This document shows positions 9,813-20,449 of a stretch of 64,000 nt of DNA, piece by piece; positions within the stretch are counted from its first letter, which is position 1; every line of letters begins with the position of its first letter. Location: assembly GCA_933228675.1 (NCBI GenBank), contig OW121742.1:39841255-39905254 (forward strand), read 5' to 3'. The translations under genes were made by a program, and so were the position numbers. The DNA is from Stomorhina lunata (Eukaryota > Arthropoda > Insecta > Diptera > Rhiniidae). The notes below the pieces were generated by a model. It did not search any database. It worked only from the letters and a program-made list of their open reading frames with translations, and was not told the origin of the DNA.

Positions 9813-12167
9813 TTATAATTTTGATTCAGCATTGGGAAATTTAGGCATTTGCTCGTCCGCCTGCTGAGGACTGGCCAGGGTCTTAATAATTTTCGGTACT
9901 ATGGTAATAGGTTGATCCTCCTCATCCTCCACATCCTCGGCCAATTCCTCATCGATGGGTGTTAAAGCCTCTACATGCACGGGCGACTCATCCGATTTTG
10001 TACATTTCTTGAGGCAGGGAGCCATAAAGCTCGTTACAGTGGACACGGCAAATAAGGCACCAGCCATATAGAAAGGCAAATCATAGCTTTGAGTAGCATC
10101 GTATACAGCACCGGCCAAAGGTGAACCAATAATGGCGGCAAAACCTCTGAACAGAATTAGCAGGCCAAAGGCATTTGTTAGCTTATCCAAACCCAAAAGA
10201 TCCACCAGAATAATTGACGTTAGGGAGATGTAACCCGAAATGGCAATGCCAAAGAATACTGACATGGTAACATAGGCTCCATAGCTGACACATAGCGGGG
10301 TACAGAAGACCGAGACGGTACAAATCAAAAGACAAACATTATTCAGGAACAATGAATTAACCTGAGGGAAATCAGCCACATAACCGCAAACAACACGACC
10401 CACGGTATTGGTAATACCAATGATGGAGATCAAAAAAGAGGCCGAATCCGGTTCTATACCCGAAATTTTAGCAGCATCCACCAGATAGAAGAAGGGCACA
10501 TATAAACCAGCCATACCAAAAACATTGGAAATACCAATTAGCATGAAGACGGGATCCTTAAGCAAGCTAACATCCAACATATTGTTAATAACAGATTTCA
10601 AAGAATCGGGCAATCCCAAGCATGGGCATAAATCGTATTGCTCCCTTTGTCTTTCGGCTTCCATTAGAGGATCCAGACGTTGAACACTTTGCATGCTTTT
10701 TTCGTATTTAGTTAGAGACAAGACAGATTGACGATAGTTGGTTAGCGATTTTTGCGATTGATATTGGGGTAAATTGGTGACGGAACCCGAATAGAAAATA
10801 TCTTTCCTGGACATGGGTCTCACCATTTTACCGGTTTCTTGACGTTGAGACAAAGACATTTTCGAGGCAGTCATACCCATTTCCATGCCATTTTCATCTA
10901 AATCAGCTCGCGAAGTGGCTCTTATGGCAGCCAAGGAGGGCTGGAATCTTTCCGAAGCCGATGTCTTGCGTGATCTCTGGAAAGAGGGCACTGAACCATT
11001 TTTAGGAAGACCTTGATGAGGATCCATGAGAAAAGCTGGTTGAGAGGCATTGCGTGTCATATCCGAGGAATTATAAGGACTGGAGCCAGAAGGTCTTTTG
11101 TGTTTAGCATCCAAATGACCATTGCTGTCATTGTTATTGGGGGGACTTTGTAGTTGACTATTTTTCAAATCCACCACCTTGGCCTCGGTAATAGTGGGTA
11201 AGGTCGACACCGGCTGTAGGCCTCCGGAAGAGGCTTGTTGTGCCAAGAGTTCCAAATTTAAAGATGAGTGTACACCAGGATCGGCATTTAAAGGCATTTT
11301 CATTTTACGCTCCATCGAGCCATCGGGTAACTGAACCATGAAAGAACCCGCAAAGGAACCACGCTCTAATTGCAATTGTTTCTCCTCATACATGCGTTGC
11401 ATTAAGGGTTTCACCTTCTTTTTCTTGGGATATTTCAAAGGTCTCATCATGGCACCAAATATAGCACAATTTAAGATCATACCAGCAAAGATCAACAAAG
11501 AATTTTTCCAGCCATATTGCTTTAAGAGGTAAGAGGCCAAGGGTGCAAAGGCAAAGGTACCAAAACCAGAACCGCAGACAGCAATACCAGTAGCCAAAGA
11601 GCGCTTGGTTTCAAAATAATAACCCACAGCCACTACGGCGGGCAAATAGATCATGCCAAAACCAAAACCTCCAATAACACCATAGGTCAACATCAGCATA
11701 TTCACCGAGGTACTCAGGGTACTGAGGGCAAAGGCTATACAGCCCACAATACTGCCCGCTATACACACCGTACGACAACCGTATTTATTCGCTAAAGCGG
11801 AAACTATAGGACCAGCCGCTAGATAAACACCGCTAAGTAAACTGCCTACCCAGGCCACTTTACCCTTGCCCTCGCCGAAATACACAACAAATTCCTCCAT
11901 GAAAATACCAAAAGTATAGGCAATACCATCCACAATCATGTTACACATAAACGAGGCAAAACAAATGACCCAGCCATAGCCACCGTCCGGCGGTGGTGGC
12001 AATTCATCGTATTCACTGTATTCATCATCTTCGGGGCTGCCAGCAGCTCCTGATTCTTGCATATCGGCCGTAAGACGAGCCGCTTCTTCGCAGGCCAATT
12101 CACTGTCGGTACGATCGAATTTTCGCAAACGGGCCGCCGAGGCGGATTGAGGCATTGTATCGGCCAT
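9813..12167 (-). CDS. Monocarboxylate transporter-like protein (SLC16/MCT family, MFS)
   Basis: Intact 784-codon frame, the only well-supported host gene here. It should be a plasma-membrane major-facilitator carrier for monocarboxylates or a related solute; the substrate cannot be read from sequence. The N-terminus (1-60) is hydrophilic and acidic, ending in PPPP. The SLC16 signature DGGYGW is at residues 61-66, at the start of TM1. Hydrophobic segments at about 64-90, 104-125, 131-150, 155-180, 191-213 and 221-241 form TM1-6; the TM4-TM5 region has the second family motif, YYFETKRSLATGIAVCGSGF. A long Ser/Gln-rich cytoplasmic loop (about 243-537, near 295 residues) precedes TM7-12 (about 540-718) and an acidic tail. 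The long loop makes it larger than typical ~500-residue vertebrate MCTs but is usual for some insect members. Start context AACAAAATGG is a good fly Kozak. No intron interrupts the frame. Specific ortholog not assigned. Confidence 0.95.
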   Translation of the reverse strand: MADTMPQSASAARLRKFDRTDSELACEEAARLTADMQESGAAGSPEDDEYSEYDELPPPPDGGYGWVICFASFMCNMIVDGIAYTFGIFMEEFVVYFGEGKGKVAWVGSLLSGVYLAAGPIVSALANKYGCRTVCIAGSIVGCIAFALSTLSTSVNMLMLTYGVIGGFGFGMIYLPAVVAVGYYFETKRSLATGIAVCGSGFGTFAFAPLASYLLKQYGWKNSLLIFAGMILNCAIFGAMMRPLKYPKKKKVKPLMQRMYEEKQLQLERGSFAGSFMVQLPDGSMERKMKMPLNADPGVHSSLNLELLAQQASSGGLQPVSTLPTITEAKVVDLKNSQLQSPPNNNDSNGHLDAKHKRPSGSSPYNSSDMTRNASQPAFLMDPHQGLPKNGSVPSFQRSRKTSASERFQPSLAAIRATSRADLDENGMEMGMTASKMSLSQRQETGKMVRPMSRKDIFYSGSVTNLPQYQSQKSLTNYRQSVLSLTKYEKSMQSVQRLDPLMEAERQREQYDLCPCLGLPDSLKSVINNMLDVSLLKDPVFMLIGISNVFGMAGLYVPFFYLVDAAKISGIEPDSASFLISIIGITNTVGRVVCGYVADFPQVNSLFLNNVCLLICTVSVFCTPLCVSYGAYVTMSVFFGIAISGYISLTSIILVDLLGLDKLTNAFGLLILFRGFAAIIGSPLAGAVYDATQSYDLPFYMAGALFAVSTVTSFMAPCLKKCTKSDESPVHVEALTPIDEELAEDVEDEEDQPITIVPKIIKTLASPQQADEQMPKFPNAESKL

Positions 12168-13664
12168 TTTGTTTGGAATTAGTTAAAAAGTTTTTGTAAT
12201 TTGGAAAAAGTTTCTTTTGAAAATTGAAATGAATTTTTTTTTGTTGAAGTTGAGGAAACGTTTCAAGCGATTTTGAATATAGAATTCAAAACTCGAACTG
12301 GTTTTCTTTCACTTGTTTTTCATGGTGATTTTTTTGTAGGTGATTAAGCAGGTTCTGGGTTGATGAAGTTTATTTTTCCGGTCAAATTGGAGGATTATTG
12401 AATTATTGAATTTATTTAATATTTAAAATTTTCAAAATAATTTCTTACAATTTTTTATTTAAATTTTTTTTTTAATATTTAAAATTTTAAAAATATTTGT
12501 TGACAATTTTTATATTAAATTTTTTTAAATTATGTTTTAGTTTAATAGAATTGTAAAAATTTTTAAATCACATTTATTTTAATATTTCAAAATTTTTAAT
12601 TTTTTCAACACAAAATAATTTTCAAAATTTTATTTTGATTTTTATAAAATTGTTAAAAACTGGTTTTTGGAATATTTAAATTTTTTTATTAAAATTTGTG
12701 CTGGTTTTAAAATTTTATTTTCTTTTAAATTTGTTATTTCCTTCAAAATTTGTTATTTTTTTAAATTTATTCAAAATTTATTTCGAACATTTTTTTAATT
12801 TGTTTAAAATGTTCTTAAAATTTCTTGTGAAATTCTTTAAAATATATATTTATACTTTTTGAAGTGTATTTAAATTTTTTCAAAATTGTTTAAATTTTTT
12901 TCAAAATTTAATTTCTTTTCAATTTTTTTTTTTCAAAATTTAACTTTTTTTCAAAATATATTTTTTTTTTAACTATTTTTTATTGAAATTGATTTTTTTT
13001 TATTTTTTAAAAATTTACTTTTAGCTTTTTGGCTTCTTATTTTTAATTTTCAAATTTTGTTTTTGGAAATTTTTTAATTTTTAAAAATTCTTTTTAAAAT
13101 TTTCCTTTTACTTTTGTTCAAAATTTGTTGTTAATTTGTTCAAAATTTTGTGTTTTAGTTATATTCAAAATTTCTTGACGATATTCTTATTAAGTTTTCA
13201 ATATTTTTGTTCTATTTTCAAAATTTTTTTTAATTTTTTCTTAACACTTTCGTCGATGTTGATTGCTCGACATTATTTATGAAATTGATTAAAGGAGTTC
13301 TTTAGACTTTTGAAACTGCTTCAATTTTACTTTTTTTGCTTAACTAGCGTTTGACCATTGCTAACAGCTGTCCCCTGCTTTCAACTGCTCCTCCTTCTCT
13401 GCCCCAAAATGTTCACTTACTCTTTCATTTATAAGTTATAAAAATAATAATTTGTAATTTTGTAGTTCAATAAATTTATAGTAGCAAATAAATTCTTGAT
13501 ATTTTCTTTTGTTGTTTCTTCTGCTGCTGCTGCTCTTTATCAATTTGTTTTTGTTATTATTTATTTAATTTTATTATTTTCATATTCTTTGTTGTTAATA
13601 ATTTCTTATGTTTATCTTTTAAAAATTTTCACACTAAATCCAACCACTTCACTTCACTTGACTT
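12168..13664 (-). other. Upstream region of the transporter gene (possible 5' UTR and/or intron)
   Basis: About 1.5 kb of AT-rich sequence lies between the transporter start codon and a candidate core promoter. It has no open frame or obvious coding exon. If the promoter near 13668 is used, most of this would be leader or a 5' intron; I could not pick a convincing splice pair by eye. Confidence 0.4.
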
Positions 13665-13670
13665 GACTGA
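13637..13670 (-). promoter_or_regulatory. Candidate Inr + DPE core promoter for the transporter gene
   Basis: On the minus strand the initiator TCAGTC (13670-13665) matches the insect Inr consensus TCAGTY, with A+1 at 13668. At +28 to +32 the sequence GGATT matches four of five positions of the downstream promoter element (RGWYV), the correct Inr-DPE spacing. It sits in a small less AT-rich patch with GACGACGAACGACG upstream. It could be chance; no transcript evidence is available. Confidence 0.35.
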
Positions 13671-14160
13671 TCGTCGTTCGTCGTTATTGGCTCTCTTTTT
13701 TTTACGCGCTTTTATGTCACGGCTTCACTTTAGTTTTTTTCTCTTATTTAATGTTAATAGTTTTATTTGCTATTTTATTAATTTATTTGTTTAAACTTTT
13801 TTTGGGGTTTTAACTTTTAAAAATATTCTTGTTTTCGTTCTATTAAATTTTGGAGGCTTTTTTCATTGAGTTTTAATTAAGATTTAATTGGTTTAAATTT
13901 CCATGAATGAAATTTTGGTTTATGCTGAAATGATAAGAAAAGAAGAAAAAAATATTAGAAATTTTGTAAAAAAAATGTATCAAATGACAATCAAAACAAC
14001 CAACTTCTTCAACTATAGTCAAGTCTTTTTTTCAAAATTTTCAATTATCTTAGCAAATTTTTAAGATCAGTTGAATGACATTTGCCAAATATTTAACTAA
14101 TATAAATAAGAGTTTAAAAATCCCACCTAGACGAGTTTATTTCGTTTAAGTTCTAGCTGC
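13671..14160. other. Intergenic or promoter-proximal DNA
   Basis: AT-rich sequence upstream of the candidate promoter. No coding region, RNA gene or repeat was recognised. Confidence 0.4.
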
Positions 14161-14164
14161 AGAT

Positions 14165-15205
14165 TTGGAATTTTTATTACATTTTGAAAATTTTAGTTTC
14201 TAGAGATGATTTAGAGAGTATTCGATTATTTTTTCTCGGAGAAACTTTTATTTTGAAATATTTTTAAAATAAACTTATCATGTTTCATATTGATTATTGT
14301 CGAAATATGCAACTATATGCAAAATATTTATATACCGATGTAAAGCTTAGATTTCAGACTTTAATATGTGATAGATTTAATTTTGTAGTTTTCAATTAAA
14401 ACAAGTTATGTACAAAAGAAAAAAATATTTGAAAATTTTATTTTCTAGAGCAAAACTTAAAAAGAATTAAAAATTAGAAAGAAAATCTTTCTTAGAGAAA
14501 ATTTCATTCTAAAATATTTTTTAAAATTTTTTTTTCAAAATGTTGTTATCATGTTATTCATAAATTATTGACGAAATATGCAACTATATGCAAAAGATTT
14601 ATATACTGATGTAAAGCTAAGACTTCAGCCTTTAATGTTTAACAAATTTAATTTGCTAGGTTTCTATTAAATAAAGTTATGTACAAAAGAAAAAAATATT
14701 TGAAGATTGTTTTTTCTAAAGAATTTTCTAAAAAAAGAATAAAAAAGTCTTTCTAACAGACAATTTCATTCTAAAATATTTTTTAAAATTTTTTTCAAAA
14801 TCTTCTTATTACAAATTACTGACGAAATATGCAACTATATGCAAACAATTTATATACTGATGTAAAGCTAAGACTTCAGCCTTTAATATGTGATAAATTT
14901 TATTTTGTATTTTTCCATTAAAAAAAGTTATGTACAAAAGAAAAACAATTTTAAAAATTGTTTTTTTTAAAGGGTTTTCTAAAAAAGATTAAGAAATTCT
15001 TTCTTAGAGAAAAATTAATTCTGAAATATCTTTTAAAAATGTTTTTAAAATGTTCTTATAACGTTACTCATTGATTATTGTCGAAATATGCAAAAATATG
15101 CACAAGATTTAAAGACTGCTCCAAAGCTAAGACTTCAGCCTTTAATATAAGATGAATATAACTTTGTAGTTTTCCATTAAATCAAGTTATGTACAAACTT
15201 TGGAC
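14165..15205. repeat. ~260-bp tandem repeat, four units
   Basis: The phrase CGAAATATGCAACTATATGC recurs at 14301, 14572, 14823 and, changed, at 15082 (spacing 271, 251, 259). Each unit continues with TATACTGATGTAAAGCTAAG, CTTCAGCCTTTAAT, and AGTTATGTACAAAAGAAAAA. Units are diverged in their A-rich spacers but well conserved in these blocks. No coding potential. Confidence 0.75.
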
Positions 15206-15735
15206 TTTTTCGGCAACAAAATTATTATTCTCTTGTTATCTAAAAAATTTCTTATTTCCATATTTGAAACAAATTTAACATTAAAAATTATCCGATAAGT
15301 GGACCTTTAGTGTAAATTTGTAACTGCTGCATTCTCAATTTCCCGAGAAATGTAAGACCGATATTTTCCCGAAAAAGATATCAGACTCAAAGTTACTTTG
15401 ACGAAGGAAATTGCGAGATTTTTTAAAATAATTTTTGATAGAATATAATTACGTAGCATTACAAAATTACTTTGACACAGAAAATTATGAGACTTTTTCA
15501 ATAAATTTCTCATATAAATGTGTAAAGGGGGCTAGAAAGAGTTAAGATTCTAAATGTGGGCGTGATAGTTTTCATAAAACTAAAAATAAAATAATATCTG
15601 ATATACAAAATTACTTTGACACAGAAAATTATGAGACTTAAATAATTTCTAAAATAAAGGGGGGGGGCAGAAATGGTTAATTTCCTAAAAGTGGGCGCGG
15701 TACATACGACGTCATACATTTCGTAAGGCATAAAA
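15206..15735. repeat. Diverged direct repeats with ACAAAATTACTTTGACACAG motif
   Basis: The motif CAAAATTACTTTGACACAGA followed by AAATTATGAGACTT occurs at about 15463 and 15606, with a weaker version at 15390. GGGGGC-containing segments follow each. The short minus-strand frames here repeat the same peptide-like sequence, which identifies them as repeat shadows. Confidence 0.55.
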
Positions 15736-16310
15736 ATAATTTTTTTAAAGACCTTAAAATTGCGATAAAGTGCATACTTTAAGGGGCTGCAAGGAACAAC
15801 AGATTTAAGGAATAATAATATAAAAGAAGGGAGATGATTTCCATTTACCTTTCAAATTCACTGTCACTTTTCTTATATTGATCTAATTTCTGATTTGATT
15901 TTCAAATATTTCGTTAAGCTACCAATGGATTGGACCGGTTAATACGAAAAGTTAATCGTTAAAGTTTCTAGTTTAAGATATAACAAAAGAAAATAGTTTT
16001 GTCATTAACAAAAAAAGCTGTAAGGGGAGAACTGAAAAATGGAAATTTTGCAGTTCGTCATAGGATTCAAAAAAATAGTTACTTATCAAATTTAAAATTT
16101 TCAAATTTATTGTTTAAAACAAGTTGTAATAGGCCATAATCGGACAATTGGCAAGAAATTAACAAGCTTATCTTAAATAAATACATTTTTTTTTTGATGT
16201 GGACCGATTATTACGAAATTTTGCTTAAAGGTTTTGATATTAAAGAAGGTAAAATTTTAACAAAGTTAAGTATCAGACAAATTGTTCTATGCCTTGGAAA
16301 TATGGCCACA
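15736..16310. other. Intergenic DNA, no gene seen
   Basis: Two related segments containing GGACCGGTTAATACGAA (15935) and GGACCGATTATTACGAA (16201) suggest an old diverged duplication. No coding region is recognisable. Confidence 0.4.
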
Positions 16311-16319
16311 AATTCATAA

Positions 16320-16500
16320 TGGGGTAACTGAGGGTAATGTGATATAGGCTGGTAATGTGGTATAGTTACCTACATTGTCTCTTAAACTGACAGTATTATA
16401 ACTAAATTGTGTATTGAAACTTAAATTAAATTGTGTATTACTTATGGCAACTGATAATCTATAACAGAACCTCATAATAAGAAAACCTGCTATATCCACA
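16320..16500 (-). repeat. Dispersed repeat family R2 fragment (TATACCACATTACC)
   Basis: Read on the minus strand, the sequence contains the R2 landmark CTATACCACATTACCAGCC followed by another CATTACC unit. The GACAGTATTATAAC segment next to it is also shared with the copy at 4360-4420. No protein supported. Confidence 0.5.
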
Positions 16501-16890
16501 TTTTGCGCAAAATGAGATTTGATGTCATTCGATAGAGAATGAGGCGCCGCAATTTTTCTACAATTTAAGTATTGAATCGTGTATAAAAGATTGAAAATAA
16601 AATTTTGTATTATAATGTAACTTTAAAATATAAAAAGTTTTTTGTCTCCCCTGTAAAATTTTCTGAAAGTGTTTTAGCTGGTTTTCATATTAAGGCGACG
16701 ATATTGTAGATGGCAAAAAGAGTCAATTCTAGTTGCCAGTTATGGGTTATTTCAGTAACCGGAAATTTGTAGTTGCTGTCAATTTTTTATTGTAAAAAAA
16801 TGGAAACAATATATTCCTATGGTCCTATGATAAGCACATGATAAGTATGTGTCTTCTATACATCCGACAATGCCTGCATTTTTTTTTTAA

Positions 16891-17127
16891 CCCTGGAACG
16901 TCATCCTTCGTCATTTTAACTACGCATACTTCAAGGGACTATACAACTCTTCGTGAGCAAAAATGGATACCAAAATAGTTTTCTTATGTATTAATAGACT
17001 CTTTTTAATAAATATTTAAAGAAATTCATTTGTTTATTTCTTAATTATTAATAAAAACTTCTTTTTTTGTTTTAATTTGAAAATAAAATTTTCCGTAGTC
17101 ATTTTGACGAAGGATGACATTCTAGGG
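16891..17127. mobile_element. piggyBac-type MITE with TTAA target duplication
   Basis: A 237-bp element flanked on both sides by TTAA (16887-16890 and 17128-17131). The left terminus CCCTGGAACGTCATCCTTCG and the right terminus, reverse complemented, CCCTAGAATGTCATCCTTCG form a long inverted repeat (roughly 32 of 36 positions). CCC termini and a TTAA target are diagnostic of the piggyBac superfamily. The interior is AT-rich and non-coding, so it must have been moved by a transposase encoded elsewhere. Confidence 0.85.
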
Positions 17128-17335
17128 TTAAATAAAACAAGCTTTTATTCTGTATTTTTAAATTTTTGAAACAATCTAAAGTTTTGGCTCAATTATCGAC
17201 AACTTAGATTGTGCAATATTAAGGTCGAAAAAATTTCCATGCGACTTCTGGAAAATTCGATCCAAAACAAAAATCTTAAAGCGTCACTAATTTTAAAAAT
17301 TTCAATATTTTTATTTTCTTTTCTCATTTTTTTTT

Positions 17336-17456
17336 TCTTAAAAATGGCTGTTTACAATTTTTCTACTTTTTCTTAGTTGCCATTCAAAATTTTTAAAAAT
17401 GGCTGTTTACGATTTTTCTACTTTTTCTTAGTTGCCATTCAAAATTTTTGATAACA
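17336..17456. repeat. ~58-bp perfect-like tandem duplication
   Basis: The block AAAAATGGCTGTTTAC(A/G)AT followed by TTTTCTACTTTTTCTTAGTT and GCCATTCAAAATTTTT occurs twice in a row with one visible substitution. It is a local duplication with no coding support. Confidence 0.75.
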
Positions 17457-17642
17457 TTTTGCAACTGACACGTGTTGCCATATACAATACAACTTGTTTT
17501 ACTGGTTGTGTTGCCAGTAGACGAAGCAAATAAAATTCGGTTGCAATACATAATCAAGCCATTAGTTTTTTTTAAGGGCAATTGGAAATTTAAGTATTAT
17601 AACATTCCATTTTATATCGTTGCATGCACGGCAAGGGTTAAG

Positions 17643-17910
17643 GCAAAGACTCTATGATATATGATATATAAAGATGTTGCACTTTCATACATTGATTTGC
17701 CATATGGTCGTTTTGAAAAATCCCATGAAAAAGAGAGTATACCGTTTTTACTATAATTCGGAAATAACTTATGGAGACGATTATCCAATGAGAGAAAGCT
17801 AAGGCACACACACACGTGCTCATGAAATATTTGTTTGTTAGTGCGTTTTTTTAGTTTTTCATTGTTCTTTATCCATTTAAATTTCACATTTGAAATTATT
17901 ATGGCTTTGG
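17643..17910 (+). mobile_element. MITE family M1 (GCAAAGACTC ends), copy 1
   Basis: The left end is GCAAAGACTCTATGATATA, followed by AAAGATGTTGCACTTTCATA. The right end is a diverged inverted version (CCAAAGCCATAATAATTT on the minus strand). TTAAG borders both ends. The interior CCAATGAGAGAAAG and GTGCTCATGAAATAT are shared with copies at 29991-30279 and 34533-34786. Open frames on both strands across it are shadows. Confidence 0.65.
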
Positions 17911-19200
17911 TTAAGGGTTAACTTGTTGATTAATTTTCATAATTGTTGATTTATTTGTTTAGAAAGTTTATTTATTCTTCAAACTCTTCAAGTCCTTTTT
18001 GTTTCTTTTTTAAGTTTTAAATTTTTGCTTCAAAAGCATATTTTTGCATATTTTTACTTATCACATTTCGTAGAAGAAAAACTTATAGGTCTTGCTTCCT
18101 TTGATATAAGACATTTAATACATTCCTTTACACAACTGCCTTTTATTAGAATTTCATTAACTATTAGACATTTTAGCTACTGTCTCCTCTCTCATTAAAT
18201 TTCTCGTACTCATTCTAAAGGCGGCATTCTGTCAAAATCAAGGTAGTAGTTTTTAATAATAATTATTTGTTATTGTTGTTTTTTTGTTTTATTCATTTGA
18301 ATTTTGTTTATCATTTTGCATATTTAACTTAACACAACACAATACAACTACATATGTATGTATCTGTCAAAAAGTATCTGTGTCTTTAATATCCATAGTT
18401 GTATCGTAGTTGTATCTATGTGTGTGTGTAATGTAAACTATTTGTTTTGTTTTTGTTCTTGTTTTGTTTTAGTTGCATTTTCTAAACTTGAAAACTCATA
18501 CTCTGGCCGACCGACTATCATTCGTTTACTTTGTGAGCATGTGTGTGTGTGTGTGTGTGTGTGAGCTTTTTGTATTCTTTTGTTATTGTTTTAAACTTTA
18601 CTGTTAAATTTCTAAAAATCTCTGCTATTATTTGAATTGTTGTTGTTTTTGTCTGTTTTAAATAACCTAACAAATCTGTTATAATCTGATTATAAACTCT
18701 CGATTCAAATGTCTCTCATAACAAGATTAAGAGCTTTTTTTTATAGAATTAATAGCTAAATTATAAGGGAGATTTTCTTGATTTCTTTTAGGGGGCAGAA
18801 TTTCTCTTTTTTTTCTATTTGATTTTAATTAAAAGGTGCAAAATTTTTGCAAATTAATTTTAATTAATTATACGTAGAAGAATTTTTTCTTTACTTTTTT
18901 GTCATTGTTGTTGTTGTTGCTGTGCTTTTATAAGGATGTATTTGCTGTTTTCTTTGTTTTTGATTTGAGTTTTTTGGCTTTTGGCTATAAACCATGAAGA
19001 GAAGAGGTGTTTTGTTTTCGTTTTATTTTATAAGTAATATAATTTATTTATTTATTTTATTTTATCATTTCTTTGTTTGGTTTTTACTTTTTTATTAGTT
19101 TTTACTGCACAAGTGTGCTTTTATGTAAATTGTATTTTTTTTGTTGTTGTTCTTTTTTTTCAGTCGAATGTAATTATTTATAATATTGATGATTTTTCTG
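17911..19200. other. Non-coding DNA rich in simple repeats
   Basis: Long AT-rich stretch with TTG-trinucleotide runs (for example TTGTTGTTGTTGTTGCTG near 18905) and a (TG)n run at 18540. Such runs are common in fly introns and UTRs, but no exon, splice pair or conserved frame could be identified. Confidence 0.45.
18540..18563. repeat. (TG)n microsatellite
   Basis: About twelve consecutive TG dinucleotides directly after GAGCA. Confidence 0.95.
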
Positions 19201-19202
19201 TA

Positions 19203-19420
19203 TAAATATGTATACCCTACACCAACATAGGGGGAAAGGGTATTATAAGTTTAAGCTAAAGTATGTAAGGCATAGAAATATTGGTCTAAGAGCCATCTTT
19301 AAGTATATCAATAGACTTAGAATCACTTCCTGAGTCGATTTAACAAAGTCTGATGAATGATATTTTACTAAAGGATTTTTCACAAAATCATTTTTGAAAT
19401 TTGACTTTAAATTTCTTAAA
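19203..19420 (+). repeat. Fragment of a fly interspersed repeat (TATACCCTACACC head)
   Basis: The start GTATACCCTACACCAACATA followed by GGGGGAAAGGGTATTATAA and the later phrase AGAATCACTTCCTGAGTCGA resemble the heads of dispersed fly elements. The second phrase recurs at 28978 (AGAATCACTTTCTGAGTCGA) and 40187 (GAGTCACTTCCTGA), inside two transposable elements. Class uncertain. Confidence 0.5.
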
Positions 19421-20220
19421 AACTGTACAAAATGCATAAATTATTTTTCTGTAGTAATAAAGTTTGTTTATTTTATACAAAACAATTTTAATAATTTAAA
19501 CAAAATATACCAAACCAACCTTTTTTGGGAATTAAAATTATGGTTTAGAAAATTTGCCATTTTTAATAAAATCTTATTTTCTAGATTCGTTTATGAATTT
19601 GCGCTACTTTTTATTTTTGAAATCTAAAGAGAATATATATCTAAATTTCAGAACATAGCAAATTTCTTGTTATATGATCGACAACTCAAAAATTCTCCTA
19701 AAAATTAGAACAATTGCGGTCAATGCTGTACATAGGGTGAATGTAAAACTGACTTAAAATTTGGTTTTGAAAATCATTCTAGAACTACATTATCTACGAA
19801 TTTATAATAAAACAATAACTTTTAATACAAAATTTCTTAATAAAAAGTGAAAAACTGACATTTTAGAGAAAAAAAAACTGAAATTATATCGAACAGCGAA
19901 AAATATTTGACTTTGGAAATATCTCAACACAAAACGTTTCGATTTAATTAAAAACGGTTTTTACAGATTTATTTTCCAAACTATTGGCTATATGTCAATA
20001 TTTTTATAACTTAATATCTATTAATATCGAATGCACAATCGGCCAAAAACTGAAAAAATTCAAAGACAAAAATTAGTTTTTAAATTTTTAAAATGAAATA
20101 ACTTTAAACCCATAAGAGTTATTATAATGAAGTAAACATGTTTTTTCTTCCTTTATCCAAGCTCATTCCAAATTGTTAAAAATCGGCAATATTGCCGATT
20201 TTAAATTATTCAACAATTAC
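19421..20220. other. Intergenic DNA, no gene seen
   Basis: AT-rich sequence without recognisable features. The 77-residue plus-strand frame at 19394-19627 is F/K/N-rich and unsupported. Confidence 0.45.
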
Positions 20221-20254
20221 AGTGTTGAATAATATAAAGCTTTATCTCTCTCTT

Positions 20255-20440
20255 TCACCACCTTTCGCTTCTATACTATCCCCTTTTCAAAGAAGGTAAC
20301 CCAATTCGTATATCCTCTATATACAATTGTATAGGCAGTATTTGCCTGAGTGTTACTCATAAATAAATCATCTTGTGAAAACTCAGGGTAATCATAAATC
20401 CAAAATTCATATAATTGGGTCCTCCTTAACAATTCTCTCA
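20255..20440 (+). repeat. Copy of the SINE-like body also found at 57590-57670
   Basis: Shares AAGGTAACCCAATTCGTATA and a following CTCTATATACAATTG...AGGCAG segment with the sequence downstream of the tRNA-like head at 57441-57525. It has no visible Pol III boxes, so it would be a 5'-truncated copy if the family assignment is right. Confidence 0.45.
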
Positions 20441-20449
20441 TACATACCG

